Shown here: piece by piece, positions 41,881-51,085 of the stretch
Numbering within the stretch: position 1 is the stretch's first letter
Layout: each line of letters begins with the position of its first letter
NCBI RefSeq assembly: GCF_013359695.1
Contig: NZ_JABFMU010000005.1
Coordinates: 1 to 64,000, forward strand
DNA length: 64,000 nucleotides
Source: Pseudomonas sp. C2B4
Lineage (GTDB): Bacteria > Pseudomonadota > Gammaproteobacteria > Pseudomonadales > Pseudomonadaceae
Direction: 5' to 3'
Notes under the pieces: model-generated
Told to the model about the DNA's origin: nothing
What the model saw: only the letters and a program-made list of their open reading frames with translations
Database searches by the model: none
Translations under genes and position numbers: made by a program

Positions 41881-43323
41881 ATGCAGCTTAAAGACACCCA
41901 GTTGTTCCGCCAGCAAGCCTTCATCGATGGCGCTTGGGTTGATGCGGACAATGGTCAGACGATCAAGGTCAACAACCCGGCAACGGGCGAAATTCTGGGC
42001 ACCGTGCCGAAAATGGGCGCTGCCGAAACCCGCCGTGCCATCGAAGCTGCCGACAGGGCGCTGCCGGCCTGGCGTGCACTGACCGCCAAAGAGCGTGCGG
42101 GCAAACTGCGTCGCTGGTTCGAACTGATGATCGAGAACCAGGACGACCTGGCTCGCCTGATGACCCTGGAGCAAGGCAAGCCATTGGCCGAAGCCAAGGG
42201 CGAAATCGTTTACGCCGCTTCCTTCATCGAATGGTTCGCCGAAGAAGCCAAGCGCATCTACGGTGACGTGATTCCGGGCCACCAGCCAGACAAGCGCCTG
42301 ATCGTGATCAAGCAGCCAATCGGCGTGACCGCAGCGATCACCCCGTGGAACTTCCCGGCCGCGATGATCACCCGTAAAGCTGGCCCGGCCCTGGCCGCTG
42401 GTTGCACCATGGTGCTCAAGCCTGCTTCGCAAACCCCGTACTCCGCTTTCGCTTTGGCTGAACTGGCCCAGCGTGCCGGCATTCCTGCCGGTGTGTTCAG
42501 CGTTGTTTCCGGCAGCGCCGGCGACATCGGTACCGAGCTGACCAGCAACCCGATCGTGCGCAAGTTGTCCTTCACCGGTTCGACCGAAATCGGTCGCCAG
42601 CTGATGTCGGAATGCGCCAAGGACATCAAGAAAGTCTCCCTGGAACTGGGCGGCAACGCGCCGTTCATCGTGTTCGACGACGCGGACCTGGATAAGGCCG
42701 TCGAAGGCGCGATCATTTCCAAATACCGCAACAACGGCCAGACCTGCGTTTGCGCCAACCGTCTGTACATTCAGGACGGTGTCTACGACGCCTTCGCCGA
42801 GAAGCTGAAAGTGGCCGTCGCCAAGCTGAAGATCGGTAACGGTCTGGAAGCCGGCACCACCACTGGCCCGCTGATCGACGAAAAAGCCGTGGCCAAGGTG
42901 CAAGAGCACATCGCCGACGCCCTGAGCAAAGGCGCGACCGTTCTGGCCGGTGGCAAGCCGATGGAAGGCAACTTCTTCGAGCCGACCATCCTGACCAACG
43001 TGCCGAACAACGCTGCCGTGGCCAAGGAAGAAACCTTCGGTCCATTGGCGCCACTGTTCCGCTTCAAAGACGAAGCCGACGTGATCGCGATGTCCAACGA
43101 CACCGAGTTCGGTCTGGCCTCGTACTTCTATGCTCGCGACCTGGGCCGTGTGTTCCGTGTGGCTGAAGCCCTGGAATACGGCATGGTCGGCGTCAACACC
43201 GGTCTGATCTCCAACGAAGTCGCGCCATTCGGCGGCATCAAGGCCTCGGGCCTGGGCCGTGAAGGGTCCAAGTACGGCATCGAAGATTACCTGGAAATCA
43301 AATACCTCTGCCTGGGCATCTAA
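41881..43323 (+). CDS. gabD: succinate-semialdehyde dehydrogenase (NADP+)
   Basis: 480 residues, the normal GabD length. Aldehyde dehydrogenase motifs: TPWNFPAAMITRK (cofactor), FTGSTEIGRQL, catalytic Glu in LELGGNAPFIVF, catalytic Cys in NGQTCVCANRLY, and a GabD-type C terminus GREGSKYGIEDYLEIKYLCLG. It oxidises succinate semialdehyde to succinate in the cytoplasm, the second step of GABA breakdown. gabT follows after 189 bases; PA0265-PA0266 have the same order. Confidence 0.97.
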   Translation: MQLKDTQLFRQQAFIDGAWVDADNGQTIKVNNPATGEILGTVPKMGAAETRRAIEAADRALPAWRALTAKERAGKLRRWFELMIENQDDLARLMTLEQGKPLAEAKGEIVYAASFIEWFAEEAKRIYGDVIPGHQPDKRLIVIKQPIGVTAAITPWNFPAAMITRKAGPALAAGCTMVLKPASQTPYSAFALAELAQRAGIPAGVFSVVSGSAGDIGTELTSNPIVRKLSFTGSTEIGRQLMSECAKDIKKVSLELGGNAPFIVFDDADLDKAVEGAIISKYRNNGQTCVCANRLYIQDGVYDAFAEKLKVAVAKLKIGNGLEAGTTTGPLIDEKAVAKVQEHIADALSKGATVLAGGKPMEGNFFEPTILTNVPNNAAVAKEETFGPLAPLFRFKDEADVIAMSNDTEFGLASYFYARDLGRVFRVAEALEYGMVGVNTGLISNEVAPFGGIKASGLGREGSKYGIEDYLEIKYLCLGI

Positions 43324-43348
43324 GCTCCCTGGCAAGGCATTGCTTCAA

Positions 43349-43382
43349 GCGCAAAGGGCACGAGAGCGCTGTCCCTTTGCGC
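43349..43382. promoter_or_regulatory. inverted repeat between gabD and gabT
   Basis: GCGCAAAGGG and CCCTTTGCGC form a perfect 10-bp stem with a 14-base loop, 25 bases after gabD. There is no T run directly after the stem, so it may set the ratio of the two transcripts (processing or attenuation) rather than terminate fully. Confidence 0.55.
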
Positions 43383-43512
43383 CGCTTTAAACAGGAATTT
43401 TCTCTGTGACGGGGAACGCTGTGGCAGTCGATCATCGCATGCTGCCGCAGGTGCCTCCCCGCTGCTTAATCCTTGAACCACGCCGACCGATGAGCGGCGA
43501 ATGAGGAATGTA

Positions 43513-44790
43513 ATGAGCAAGACTAACGCTGATTTGATGGCCCGCCGTACCGCTGCTGTTCCACGTGGTGTTGGCCAGATTCACCCGATTTTCGCCGATT
43601 CCGCGAAGAACGCTACCGTGACCGACGTTGAAGGTCGCGAGTTCATCGACTTCGCCGGCGGTATCGCCGTGCTGAACACCGGCCACGTGCACCCAAAAGT
43701 CATCGCCGCCGTGACCGAGCAGCTGAACAAGCTGACCCACACTTGCTTCCAGGTACTGGCCTACGAGCCTTACGTAGAAGTGTGCGAAAAAATCAACGCC
43801 AAGGTGCCAGGTGATTTCGCCAAGAAAACCCTGCTGGTGACCACCGGTTCCGAAGCCGTAGAAAACTCCATCAAGATCGCCCGTGCCGCCACTGGCCGTG
43901 CCGGCGTGATCGCCTTCACCGGCGCTTACCACGGTCGCACCATGATGACCCTGGGCCTGACCGGTAAAGTCGTGCCTTACTCGGCCGGCATGGGCCTGAT
44001 GCCAGGCGGCGTGTTCCGCGCGCTGTACCCGAACGAACTGCACGGTGTGAGCATCGACGACTCGATCGCCAGCATCGAACGCATCTTCAAGAACGACGCC
44101 GAGCCGCGTGACATCGCTGCGATCATCATCGAGCCGGTTCAGGGCGAAGGTGGTTTCTACGTCGCTCCGAAAGAATTCATGAAGCGCCTGCGCGCCCTGT
44201 GCGACCAGCACGGCATCCTGCTGATCGCTGACGAAGTACAAACCGGCGCTGGCCGTACCGGCACCTTCTTCGCCATGGAACAGATGGGCGTTGCCGCCGA
44301 CCTGACCACCTTCGCCAAATCCATCGCTGGCGGCTTCCCGCTGGCCGGTGTGTGCGGCAAGGCCGAATACATGGACGCCATTGCTCCAGGCGGCTTGGGC
44401 GGCACCTACGCCGGTAGCCCGATCGCTTGCGCCGCGGCCCTGGCCGTGATGGAAGTGTTCGAAGAAGAGCACCTGCTGGACCGCTGCAAAGCTGTCGGCG
44501 AGCGTCTGGTGACTGGCCTGAAAGCTATCCAGGCCAAGTACCCGGTCATCGGTGAAGTTCGTGCCCTGGGTGCGATGATCGCTGTCGAGCTGTTCGAAGG
44601 TGGCGACAGCCACAAGCCAAACCCGACTGCCGTGGCAGCCGTGGTGGCCAAGGCGCGTGACAAAGGTCTGATCCTGCTGTCCTGCGGCACCTACGGCAAC
44701 GTTCTGCGTGTCCTGGTACCGCTGACTTCGCCAGACGAGCAACTGGACAAAGGTCTGGCGATCATCGAAGAGTGCTTTGCTGAACTCTGA
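43513..44790 (+). CDS. gabT: 4-aminobutyrate aminotransferase
   Basis: 425 residues of class-III aminotransferases. The PLP region is intact (TTGSEAVENSIKIARAATGR, IAFTGAYHGRTMMTLGLTGK, IADEVQTGAGRTGTFFAMEQ, and the PLP lysine in TTFAKSIAGGFPLAGV). It moves the amino group of GABA to 2-oxoglutarate, giving succinate semialdehyde for GabD. GAGGAATGTA precedes ATG 43513; a strong terminator follows. Confidence 0.97.
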   Translation: MSKTNADLMARRTAAVPRGVGQIHPIFADSAKNATVTDVEGREFIDFAGGIAVLNTGHVHPKVIAAVTEQLNKLTHTCFQVLAYEPYVEVCEKINAKVPGDFAKKTLLVTTGSEAVENSIKIARAATGRAGVIAFTGAYHGRTMMTLGLTGKVVPYSAGMGLMPGGVFRALYPNELHGVSIDDSIASIERIFKNDAEPRDIAAIIIEPVQGEGGFYVAPKEFMKRLRALCDQHGILLIADEVQTGAGRTGTFFAMEQMGVAADLTTFAKSIAGGFPLAGVCGKAEYMDAIAPGGLGGTYAGSPIACAAALAVMEVFEEEHLLDRCKAVGERLVTGLKAIQAKYPVIGEVRALGAMIAVELFEGGDSHKPNPTAVAAVVAKARDKGLILLSCGTYGNVLRVLVPLTSPDEQLDKGLAIIEECFAEL

Positions 44791-44813
44791 TCACCGAGTG
44801 TGACCTGATCGAC

Positions 44814-44839
44814 AAAAAACCCGCTTCGGCGGGTTTTTT
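44814..44839 (+). terminator. rho-independent terminator of gabDT
   Basis: AAAAAACCCGC-TTCG-GCGGGTTTTTT: a UUCG-capped stem with a T run, 24 bases after gabT. Confidence 0.95.
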
Positions 44840-44926
44840 CATGCCAGTCGTAATACTACTGGCTCTTTTGCGCTGTATCGAATCGCCAGCATTCGCTAAG
44901 GTTCAGGCATTGCCAGGGAGAGCTGT

Positions 44927-46141
44927 ATGACTGTTGTCAATTTACCCGCCGTTCCCAGAGTGCTGATCGCCGAGGCCGACCCCTGGTCCCGCGATCTGCT
45001 CAAGGAAGTACTGCTGAACGTACGCTGCGATGCGCGACTGGACCTGTGTGCCGACGGCCAGCAGGCGTTGGAGTTGCTGGCCGCCAATCCTTACGATCTG
45101 GTGATCGCTGACTGGGAGTTGCCCGGTGTCGATGGCCTGAACGTGTTGCGCAGCGTGCGCCAGCGCAAACGCAATCCGCCACTGCCCTTCATTCTGATGA
45201 GCAGCCGCAATGACAGCGCCAGTGTGCGTGAGGCCCTGCCGCTGGCGCCTGCCGCGTACCTGACCAAACCCCTGAACATGGAAAGCCTGACCCATCGCTT
45301 GCAGGACTTGCTGCTCGATGCCGGTCAGGAAGTCTCCTGTGAGGTGCCGTCGCTGGCGCCCGGAATGACCCTGCCGGTGTACCTGGAGCGTCGTCGTGAA
45401 TTGGCGGAAGGTGCGCCGTTGATGACCGACGTGCAGTTGGCGGTCAAACGCAGCCTCAATCCCAATGGTCTCGACCTGTCGAAACTGGAAGACGAGATCC
45501 GCACCGATCCGCAGGTCACTGCTGTGCTGATCGCCGCTGCCAATAGTGCGGCCCAGCATCATGGCGCCGCCGTGCAAACCCTGGCCCAGGCACTGCACCG
45601 ACTGGGCACCGGGCAAAGCATGAACCTGATTTTGGGGCTGGCCCTCAAGCGCAGCGCAAAGCTCAGCGATCCGTACCTGGCGGACTATGCCGAGCGTTAT
45701 TGGGACCTGTCGCTGCACACCGCCGAATACGCGCGCACCCTGGCGCGCTTGTTGGACCTGGATCAGGCGCGTTGCTATTGCGCCGGCATGCTGCATCGCC
45801 TCGGCGACCTGGCGTTGTTGCGTTGTCTGCAGGAGTGGAAGCAGGCCGGCGGCGAGCTGGACGGTCAGGAAGAGGTCGGCGAAGCCCTCGCCCAATTCGG
45901 AGCGGCCTACGGTTCGGCGTTGAGGACCCGCTGGCGCCTGCCCTTGGAGCTGCGACAGCTGATTGCGGCGGCTTATCAGCTCGGTGGCGGGGTTTACTCG
46001 CGCGAAGCGCTGGTGATGAACATGGCGGCGCAACTGGCGCGCCTGACCGAGCATGAGGGCATTGAGGAGCTGGCTAAAAGCCGGACGGCGCGGTTGCTCC
46101 AGATCGGGTTGCCGGAGTTGATTCGGATGCGCAAGAAATAA
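44927..46141 (+). CDS. response regulator with HDOD output domain
   Basis: 404 residues. The receiver domain (about 10-130) has the phospho-acceptor Asp in DLVIADWELPG, the conserved Ser/Thr region FILMSSRND and the Lys in AYLTKPL. The HDOD domain (about 160-400) shows DPQVTAVLIAAANSAAQHHGAAVQTLAQALHRLGTGQ. HDOD proteins affect signalling and stress responses without a known enzymatic site. It stands alone after gabT, a position similar to PA0267 of P. aeruginosa. No histidine kinase is nearby. Confidence 0.9.
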   Translation: MTVVNLPAVPRVLIAEADPWSRDLLKEVLLNVRCDARLDLCADGQQALELLAANPYDLVIADWELPGVDGLNVLRSVRQRKRNPPLPFILMSSRNDSASVREALPLAPAAYLTKPLNMESLTHRLQDLLLDAGQEVSCEVPSLAPGMTLPVYLERRRELAEGAPLMTDVQLAVKRSLNPNGLDLSKLEDEIRTDPQVTAVLIAAANSAAQHHGAAVQTLAQALHRLGTGQSMNLILGLALKRSAKLSDPYLADYAERYWDLSLHTAEYARTLARLLDLDQARCYCAGMLHRLGDLALLRCLQEWKQAGGELDGQEEVGEALAQFGAAYGSALRTRWRLPLELRQLIAAAYQLGGGVYSREALVMNMAAQLARLTEHEGIEELAKSRTARLLQIGLPELIRMRKK

Positions 46142-46159
46142 GGCTCACGCAAATCCCTT

Positions 46160-46259
46160 GTAGGAGCGAGCCTGCTCGCGATGGAGGTCAACGATAACGC
46201 GGGAAACCTGAATGACCTCGGTGCTCTCAGGTTTTTCGCGAGCAGGCTCGCTCCTACAG
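46160..46259. repeat. REPIN, TAGGAG variant
   Basis: Arms TGTAGGAGCGAGCCTGCTCGCGA and TTCGCGAGCAGGCTCGCTCC + TACA inverted. The usual GTGGGAGCG is replaced by GTAGGAGCG, as in 60921-61024. Confidence 0.9.
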
Positions 46260-46271
46260 GGAGGGGATTTG

Positions 46272-47261
46272 TCAGGCCGTGACAATCCGGTTCTTGCCAT
46301 CGCGCTTGGCCTGATACATCGCCGCATCCGCCCGGGCAAACAGGCTTTCGATATTGTCATCTTCGGCCGCGAGGCTGCTCAGTCCCTGGCTGACGGTGAT
46401 GCCGAATGTCTGCCCATCATGGTCGAAGCTCAGGCCCTGAATCTCCCGTTGCAGGCGCTCAGCCACTTGCCGGGCCATGTCCGGCGTACAGCCGGGAAAC
46501 ACTGCCGCAAACTCCTCGCCACCAATGCGCCCGAACAGATCACCGCGACGCAAGGCTGCGCGGCCGCTGTCGGCGATACGCTGCAGTACGTTGTCGCCTT
46601 CCAGATGACCGTAGGTGTCGTTGATCGCTTTGAAGTCATCGATGTCCAGCATCAGGAATGACAGCGGCGTGCCGTTTTTTCGTGCGGATTCGAACGCCTC
46701 GTTCGCGCCTTCGAAGAAGTGCCGGCGGTTGCTGCTTTGGGTCAGGGCGTCGGTGGTGGCCAGGCGTTGCAGCTCGGTTTCCATCTGCTTCTTGTCGGTG
46801 ATGTCTTCGGCGATGCCGACAATGATCACCGGCTGTCCCGGTTCAGCCTGGCGATTGATGAAGCATTTGTCGCTGAGCCAGCGTACCTGGCCTTCGGCGT
46901 CGATGATCCGGTACTCGCGATCTTCGACAGCACCTTTGACCAACACTTCCGTCAGGCTGCGCTCGGCGTATTCCAGATCCTCGGGGTAAATGGCGTCGCG
47001 CCATTGGTTGCAGTCGGTCAGTAGCAGGTCGGCGGAGCGACCGAAGATCCGCTCATAAGCGGGGCTGACATACAGCACCTGGCGAGTTTCCCAGTTGAAT
47101 GCCCAGAGCACGGCATTGACGCTCACCAGCAAGGTGCTGAGCAGCTGTTCGCGTTCGCTCAGGCGCGCCACTTCACCCTGGGCGTGCATCAACGCCATAA
47201 GGGTTTGCGCGGCCTCGGGCCACTGCGGTGGAGAAGGGTCTTTCAGGTTCTTGATGACCAT
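46272..47261 (-). CDS. PAS-GGDEF diguanylate cyclase (PA0290-like)
   Basis: 329 residues from ATG 47261. An N-terminal helix (SEREQLLSTLLVSV), a PAS domain (about 45-160, LYVSPAYERIFGR... YRIIDAEGQVRWLSDKCF) and a GGDEF domain with active GGEEF, plus RRGD five residues before it, the I-site for product inhibition. It makes c-di-GMP from GTP in the cytoplasm. No membrane segment. Expected to feed, directly or globally, into LapD-type readout. Confidence 0.93.
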   Translation of the reverse strand: MVIKNLKDPSPPQWPEAAQTLMALMHAQGEVARLSEREQLLSTLLVSVNAVLWAFNWETRQVLYVSPAYERIFGRSADLLLTDCNQWRDAIYPEDLEYAERSLTEVLVKGAVEDREYRIIDAEGQVRWLSDKCFINRQAEPGQPVIIVGIAEDITDKKQMETELQRLATTDALTQSSNRRHFFEGANEAFESARKNGTPLSFLMLDIDDFKAINDTYGHLEGDNVLQRIADSGRAALRRGDLFGRIGGEEFAAVFPGCTPDMARQVAERLQREIQGLSFDHDGQTFGITVSQGLSSLAAEDDNIESLFARADAAMYQAKRDGKNRIVTA

Positions 47262-47434
47262 CGGCACAAATCTCAAAGGGCGTTCGCCGCTCAAGGTTCG
47301 AAAGCGGCCACAACGGAGCCCGCCTGGATGGCGAAGTGTCTTTGAGAGGGGAGATTTGGAGCGAAGTTCCCGCTTTCCCTGGCTAGGGGAAAGGATCCCG
47401 CCGTACGGCATCCTTGATGCAGGTCGAAAACCAA

Positions 47435-47525
47435 TGTGGGAGCGAGCCTGCTCGCGAAGGCGGTGTGTCAGTCAACATCTCTATCAACTGAAACGACCTC
47501 TTCGCGAGCAGGCTCGCTCCCACAG
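47435..47525. repeat. REPIN, GTGTCAGTC-spacer type
   Basis: Arms TGTGGGAGCGAGCCTGCTCG + CGAAG and its complement. The spacer starts GGTGTGTCAGTCAAC, shared with elements at 50809, 59165 and 62059. Confidence 0.92.
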
Positions 47526-47544
47526 GTTTACAGCATCTGCACAG

Positions 47545-48726
47545 TCAGGCGGCAGGGCGCAGGGAATAGGTCTTCAACTGATCGGCGAAGTCGCGCAGGG
47601 ACTGAATCCCGCTGGCCTCGGCTTCGTGTACCCAATCCTTGATGGCGGCCAACATGTCATGACCATTTGAGCTGGTCTTGACCCAGATCTGCTGCAAGGC
47701 CAGGCGTTTTTCGTAAATTACCTTCAGCGCCTGGCTGTGTTCGAGCATGTTCTGGATGCGGACGTGGTGTTTATCGTCCAGCAGACTGGTTTCCCGCGAG
47801 AGCAAGCGCTTGGCACGACGGAACTGGTGGCGGACCGAGTGATCGACCTTGGCCAGTTCTTGCTTGACCAGCGGCCCGATCACCAATTTGCGGTACTGGG
47901 CCATGATCTGGAAGCGGTTATTCAGGATGGCCATGGCGGTGTCCATGTCCAGGTTGCCCTTGCCTTCGACGCGGTGGGCAATCGGCGCGACGCGCTGAAC
48001 CTTGGCCAGGCGCAGGAAGCTGAACACTTGAATCCAGGCCCAGCCCAGATCGAATTCCCACTTCTTCACCGACAGTTTGGCCGAGTTAGGGTAGGTGTGA
48101 TGGTTGTTATGCAGTTCTTCGCCGCCGATCAGGATGCCCCAAGGCACCAGATTGGTCGCCGCATCGCGGCATTCGAAGTTGCGGTAGCCGACGGCATGGC
48201 CCAGGCCATTGACCACGCCGGCGGCCCAGACCGGGATCCACATCATCTGGATGGCCCAGATGGTGATGCCGATGGTGCCGAACAGCAGCAAGTCGATGAC
48301 ACCCATGATCGCCACGCCCAGCAGCGGGAAGCGGGTGTAGAGGTTGCGCTCGATCCAGTCTTCGGGGCAGTTCTTGCCGTAGATGCGCAGGGTCTCGGGG
48401 TTTTCCGCTTCGGCGCGGTACAGCTCGGCACCTTTGCGCAGAACGGTGGACAAGCCCTTGATGACCGGGCTGTGCGGGTCATCCTCGGTTTCGCATTTGG
48501 CGTGGTGCTTGCGGTGGATGGCGGTCCACTCGCGGGTGTTCTGCGCCGTGGTCAGCCACAGCCAGAAGCGGAAGAAATGTTTCAGGCCGGCATTCAGCTC
48601 CAGGGAGCGATGGGCTGAATAGCGGTGCAGATAGACCGTGACGCCGACAATCGTCACGTGGGTCATCAGCAGGGTGACTGCCACCAATGACCAGGGCGAC
48701 AAGCCGAGTAAACCTTCGTACCACAT
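47545..48726 (-). CDS. desA: acyl-lipid fatty acid desaturase (DesA, delta-9 type)
   Basis: 393 residues from ATG 48726 (MWYEGLLGLS start, as in P. aeruginosa DesA). Membrane segments and the three histidine boxes HRYSAH, HRKHH and HNNHH bind the diiron centre. It introduces double bonds in phospholipid acyl chains at the inner membrane. The C-terminal ~120 residues form a charged helical extension. Divergent from the GGDEF-EAL gene, matching PA0286/PA0285. An open frame to 48783 gives a possible longer start. Confidence 0.93.
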   Translation of the reverse strand: MWYEGLLGLSPWSLVAVTLLMTHVTIVGVTVYLHRYSAHRSLELNAGLKHFFRFWLWLTTAQNTREWTAIHRKHHAKCETEDDPHSPVIKGLSTVLRKGAELYRAEAENPETLRIYGKNCPEDWIERNLYTRFPLLGVAIMGVIDLLLFGTIGITIWAIQMMWIPVWAAGVVNGLGHAVGYRNFECRDAATNLVPWGILIGGEELHNNHHTYPNSAKLSVKKWEFDLGWAWIQVFSFLRLAKVQRVAPIAHRVEGKGNLDMDTAMAILNNRFQIMAQYRKLVIGPLVKQELAKVDHSVRHQFRRAKRLLSRETSLLDDKHHVRIQNMLEHSQALKVIYEKRLALQQIWVKTSSNGHDMLAAIKDWVHEAEASGIQSLRDFADQLKTYSLRPAA

Positions 48727-48861
48727 AGCCTGTAGGGCCCTCGATAAAGAAAAAAACAGCCGTTGCATTATCACCAAGCCCACAGAGAAAACCAGTCGCC
48801 CTTTCAGATAAGAGTGGCTGGGTGTGTCTTTAACCTATAATCCCGGCATTTTTGTAGGGAC

Positions 48862-50799
48862 ATGGACAGCCTTATGTCTGCCAGCTATCGCGATGCCTTG
48901 CGTGCAGCGCTGCTTTACCTGTTGCTCTCTGTGGTGTGGCTACTGCTGAGTGGCTATTTATTGAACAGTTTCTTCGATAGCTCGGCCGAGCGCTGGCGGT
49001 GGCAACTGATCAACGGTTATGCCTGGATAGGGGTCAGCGCGGGATTGATCTTCATCGCCAGGGCGCGCCTGCTTGGTTGCCTGGGGATCGGCGCAAAATT
49101 ACGCACGCACAACGAAGATCGTGAGCGCTTGCGACAGGCGGCCGCCGTATTCGATTGCACCCGCGAAGGCGTGCTGGTCACCGGCCGCGATGGCTTGATC
49201 GTGCACGTCAACCGCGCCTTCATGGACATTACCGGCTATCAAACCGAAGAAGTCATGGGTCAGCGGCCCAGCCTGTTCAAGTCTGGCCGTCACCCGGTGG
49301 ATTTCTACCAGGCAATGTTCGCGGCCCTCGACAGTACCGGTGAGTGGAGCGGGGAAATCTGGAATCGCCGCAAAAACGGTGAAATTTATCCGCAATGGCA
49401 AACCATCCGCGTCATTCATGACGACTTGGGGCAACTGAGCCACTACGTGGCGGTGTTTTCCGACATCAGCGCGATCAAGAATTCCGAACACGAGCTAACC
49501 CACCTGGCCCACCATGATCCGCTGACCGACCTGCCCAATCGCCTGCTGTTCACCGATCGTGCCGAACAGGCCCTGGCGTCGGCGCAGATCCACAAGCGAG
49601 GTTGTGCGCTGCTGCTGATCGATCTGGATCATTTCAAGATGATCAATGACAGCCTCGGGCACACGGTCGGCGACCAACTGCTCAAGGCGGTGGCGGAGCG
49701 CTTGAAGGCCATGTTCGGCGCGGGCATTACCCTGGCTCGACTGGGCGGCGATGAGTTCGCGGTGCTGGCCGAGAGCTGTCCGCAATTGATACAGGCTGCG
49801 GCGCTGGCCCGGCGAATCATCGATGGCCTCAAGGAGCCATTCGCGATCGACGGGCATCAGCTGTTCATCAACACCAGTATCGGCATCAGCCTGTTCCCCA
49901 GCGATGCCTTGAGCGCGGAGCAATTGTTGCGTAATGCCGATTCGGCACTGTTCAAGGCCAAGAGCAGCGGCCGCAATGACTACGCGCTCTATACCGAAGA
50001 GCTGACGGCCCATGCCCAGCAGCGGGTCGAAATTGCATTCGAATTGCGCCACGCGTTGGACCAGGAGCAATTGCGCGTTTATTACCAGCCGGTTCACGAC
50101 CTCCAGACCCGTCGATTGATCGGCGTCGAGGCACTGGTGCGCTGGGAGCATCCGCAGCGAGGCCTGGTGTCGCCGGCAGAGTTCATACCGGTGGCCGAGC
50201 GAACCGGGTTGATCGCCGAAATCGACGCTTGGGTGATGCAGCAGGCTTGTCGGCAAATGTGCCAGTGGCAGCAGGCCGGCGTGGTGTTGTCGTTCGTGGC
50301 GGTGAATGTTTCTTCGCGGCTGTTTGCCCGCCGCGAGCTGTACCAGCAAGTGGCGCAAGTGCTTCGCGAAACCGGCCTGGACCCGGCGTATCTGGAGCTG
50401 GAAGTGACCGAGAGTGCGGTGATGGAAGACCCGGAAGTCGCGCTGGAACAGATGCATCGCCTGCGTGAGTTGGGTGTGCGTTTGGCCATCGACGACTTCG
50501 GCACCGGTTATTCGTCACTGTTGCGGCTCAAGCGCTTGCCGGTGCAGAAGCTCAAGATCGACCAGGGGTTCGTCGCCGGGTTGCCGTGGGATGAGGACGA
50601 TGCGGCCATTGTGCGGGTCATCATCGCCTTGGCGCAGAGCATGGGGATGCAAGTGCATGCGGAGGGGATCGAGCAGGCCGAGCAGGCGGCGTTCCTGCTT
50701 GAACATGGCAGCCATCTGGGGCAGGGGTACTGGTTCGGGCGGCCAGTGCCGGCTGAGCAGCTGGATTGGGCGCATGTGCCGGTGATCGCATTCAACTGA
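48862..50799 (+). CDS. membrane PAS-GGDEF-EAL protein (PA0285-like)
   Basis: 645 residues: two N-terminal membrane segments (about 14-35 and 50-66), PAS (about 90-200), GGDEF (about 215-375) and EAL (about 390-640). GGDEF is intact (ARLGGDEFAVL) but there is no RxxD I-site before it. EAL is intact (GVEALVRWEHP, DDFGTGYSSL, KIDQGFV). The protein can in principle make or degrade c-di-GMP; the PA0285 homologue is regarded as a phosphodiesterase. Upstream of oscA-sbp as in P. aeruginosa. Confidence 0.93.
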   Translation: MDSLMSASYRDALRAALLYLLLSVVWLLLSGYLLNSFFDSSAERWRWQLINGYAWIGVSAGLIFIARARLLGCLGIGAKLRTHNEDRERLRQAAAVFDCTREGVLVTGRDGLIVHVNRAFMDITGYQTEEVMGQRPSLFKSGRHPVDFYQAMFAALDSTGEWSGEIWNRRKNGEIYPQWQTIRVIHDDLGQLSHYVAVFSDISAIKNSEHELTHLAHHDPLTDLPNRLLFTDRAEQALASAQIHKRGCALLLIDLDHFKMINDSLGHTVGDQLLKAVAERLKAMFGAGITLARLGGDEFAVLAESCPQLIQAAALARRIIDGLKEPFAIDGHQLFINTSIGISLFPSDALSAEQLLRNADSALFKAKSSGRNDYALYTEELTAHAQQRVEIAFELRHALDQEQLRVYYQPVHDLQTRRLIGVEALVRWEHPQRGLVSPAEFIPVAERTGLIAEIDAWVMQQACRQMCQWQQAGVVLSFVAVNVSSRLFARRELYQQVAQVLRETGLDPAYLELEVTESAVMEDPEVALEQMHRLRELGVRLAIDDFGTGYSSLLRLKRLPVQKLKIDQGFVAGLPWDEDDAAIVRVIIALAQSMGMQVHAEGIEQAEQAAFLLEHGSHLGQGYWFGRPVPAEQLDWAHVPVIAFN

Positions 50800-50808
50800 T
50801 GCAAAAAA

Positions 50809-50901
50809 CTGTGGGAGCGAGCCTGCTCGCGAAGAGGGAGTGTCAGTCGAGATCAATATTGACTGGCGCACCGCTTTCGCGAGCAGGCTCGCTCCCACAG
50901 G
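50809..50901. repeat. REPIN, GTGTCAGTC-spacer type
   Basis: Arms CTGTGGGAGCGAGCCTGCTC + GCGAAG and CTTTCGCGAGCAGGCTCGCT + CCCACAG, 10 bases past the GGDEF-EAL stop. Confidence 0.92.
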
Positions 50902-50978
50902 GGTGTTGTGTGGTTGTGAAGGACGCAGGCCCCCGCAAACCCTTGTCCCGCCAAATAATCTCTTCTGGTTATATAAAC

Positions 50979-51003
50979 ATTCTTAAATAGTCTTTTTAAG
51001 AAT
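50979..51003 (+). promoter_or_regulatory. inverted repeat in the oscA promoter region
   Basis: ATTCTTAAA and TTTAAGAAT flank 7 bases within an AT-rich tract (50950-51005) that ends 83 bases before oscA. Likely regulator or promoter site for the sulfur-limitation operon oscA-sbp. CysB is the expected regulator, by inference. Confidence 0.6.
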
Positions 51004-51085
51004 ATCCGCGCCTCTCTACTATTGGTTTCACGCCGCAAGCAGTGCCGCCACTGCCAGGCAACCTCTCAGACGAAGGAGCAGCACC

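Noticed and set aside
48726..48783. Longer start for desA
   Set aside because: The extra residues have no good ribosome site, and the shorter start corresponds to the start of P. aeruginosa DesA as recalled; kept only as a possibility.
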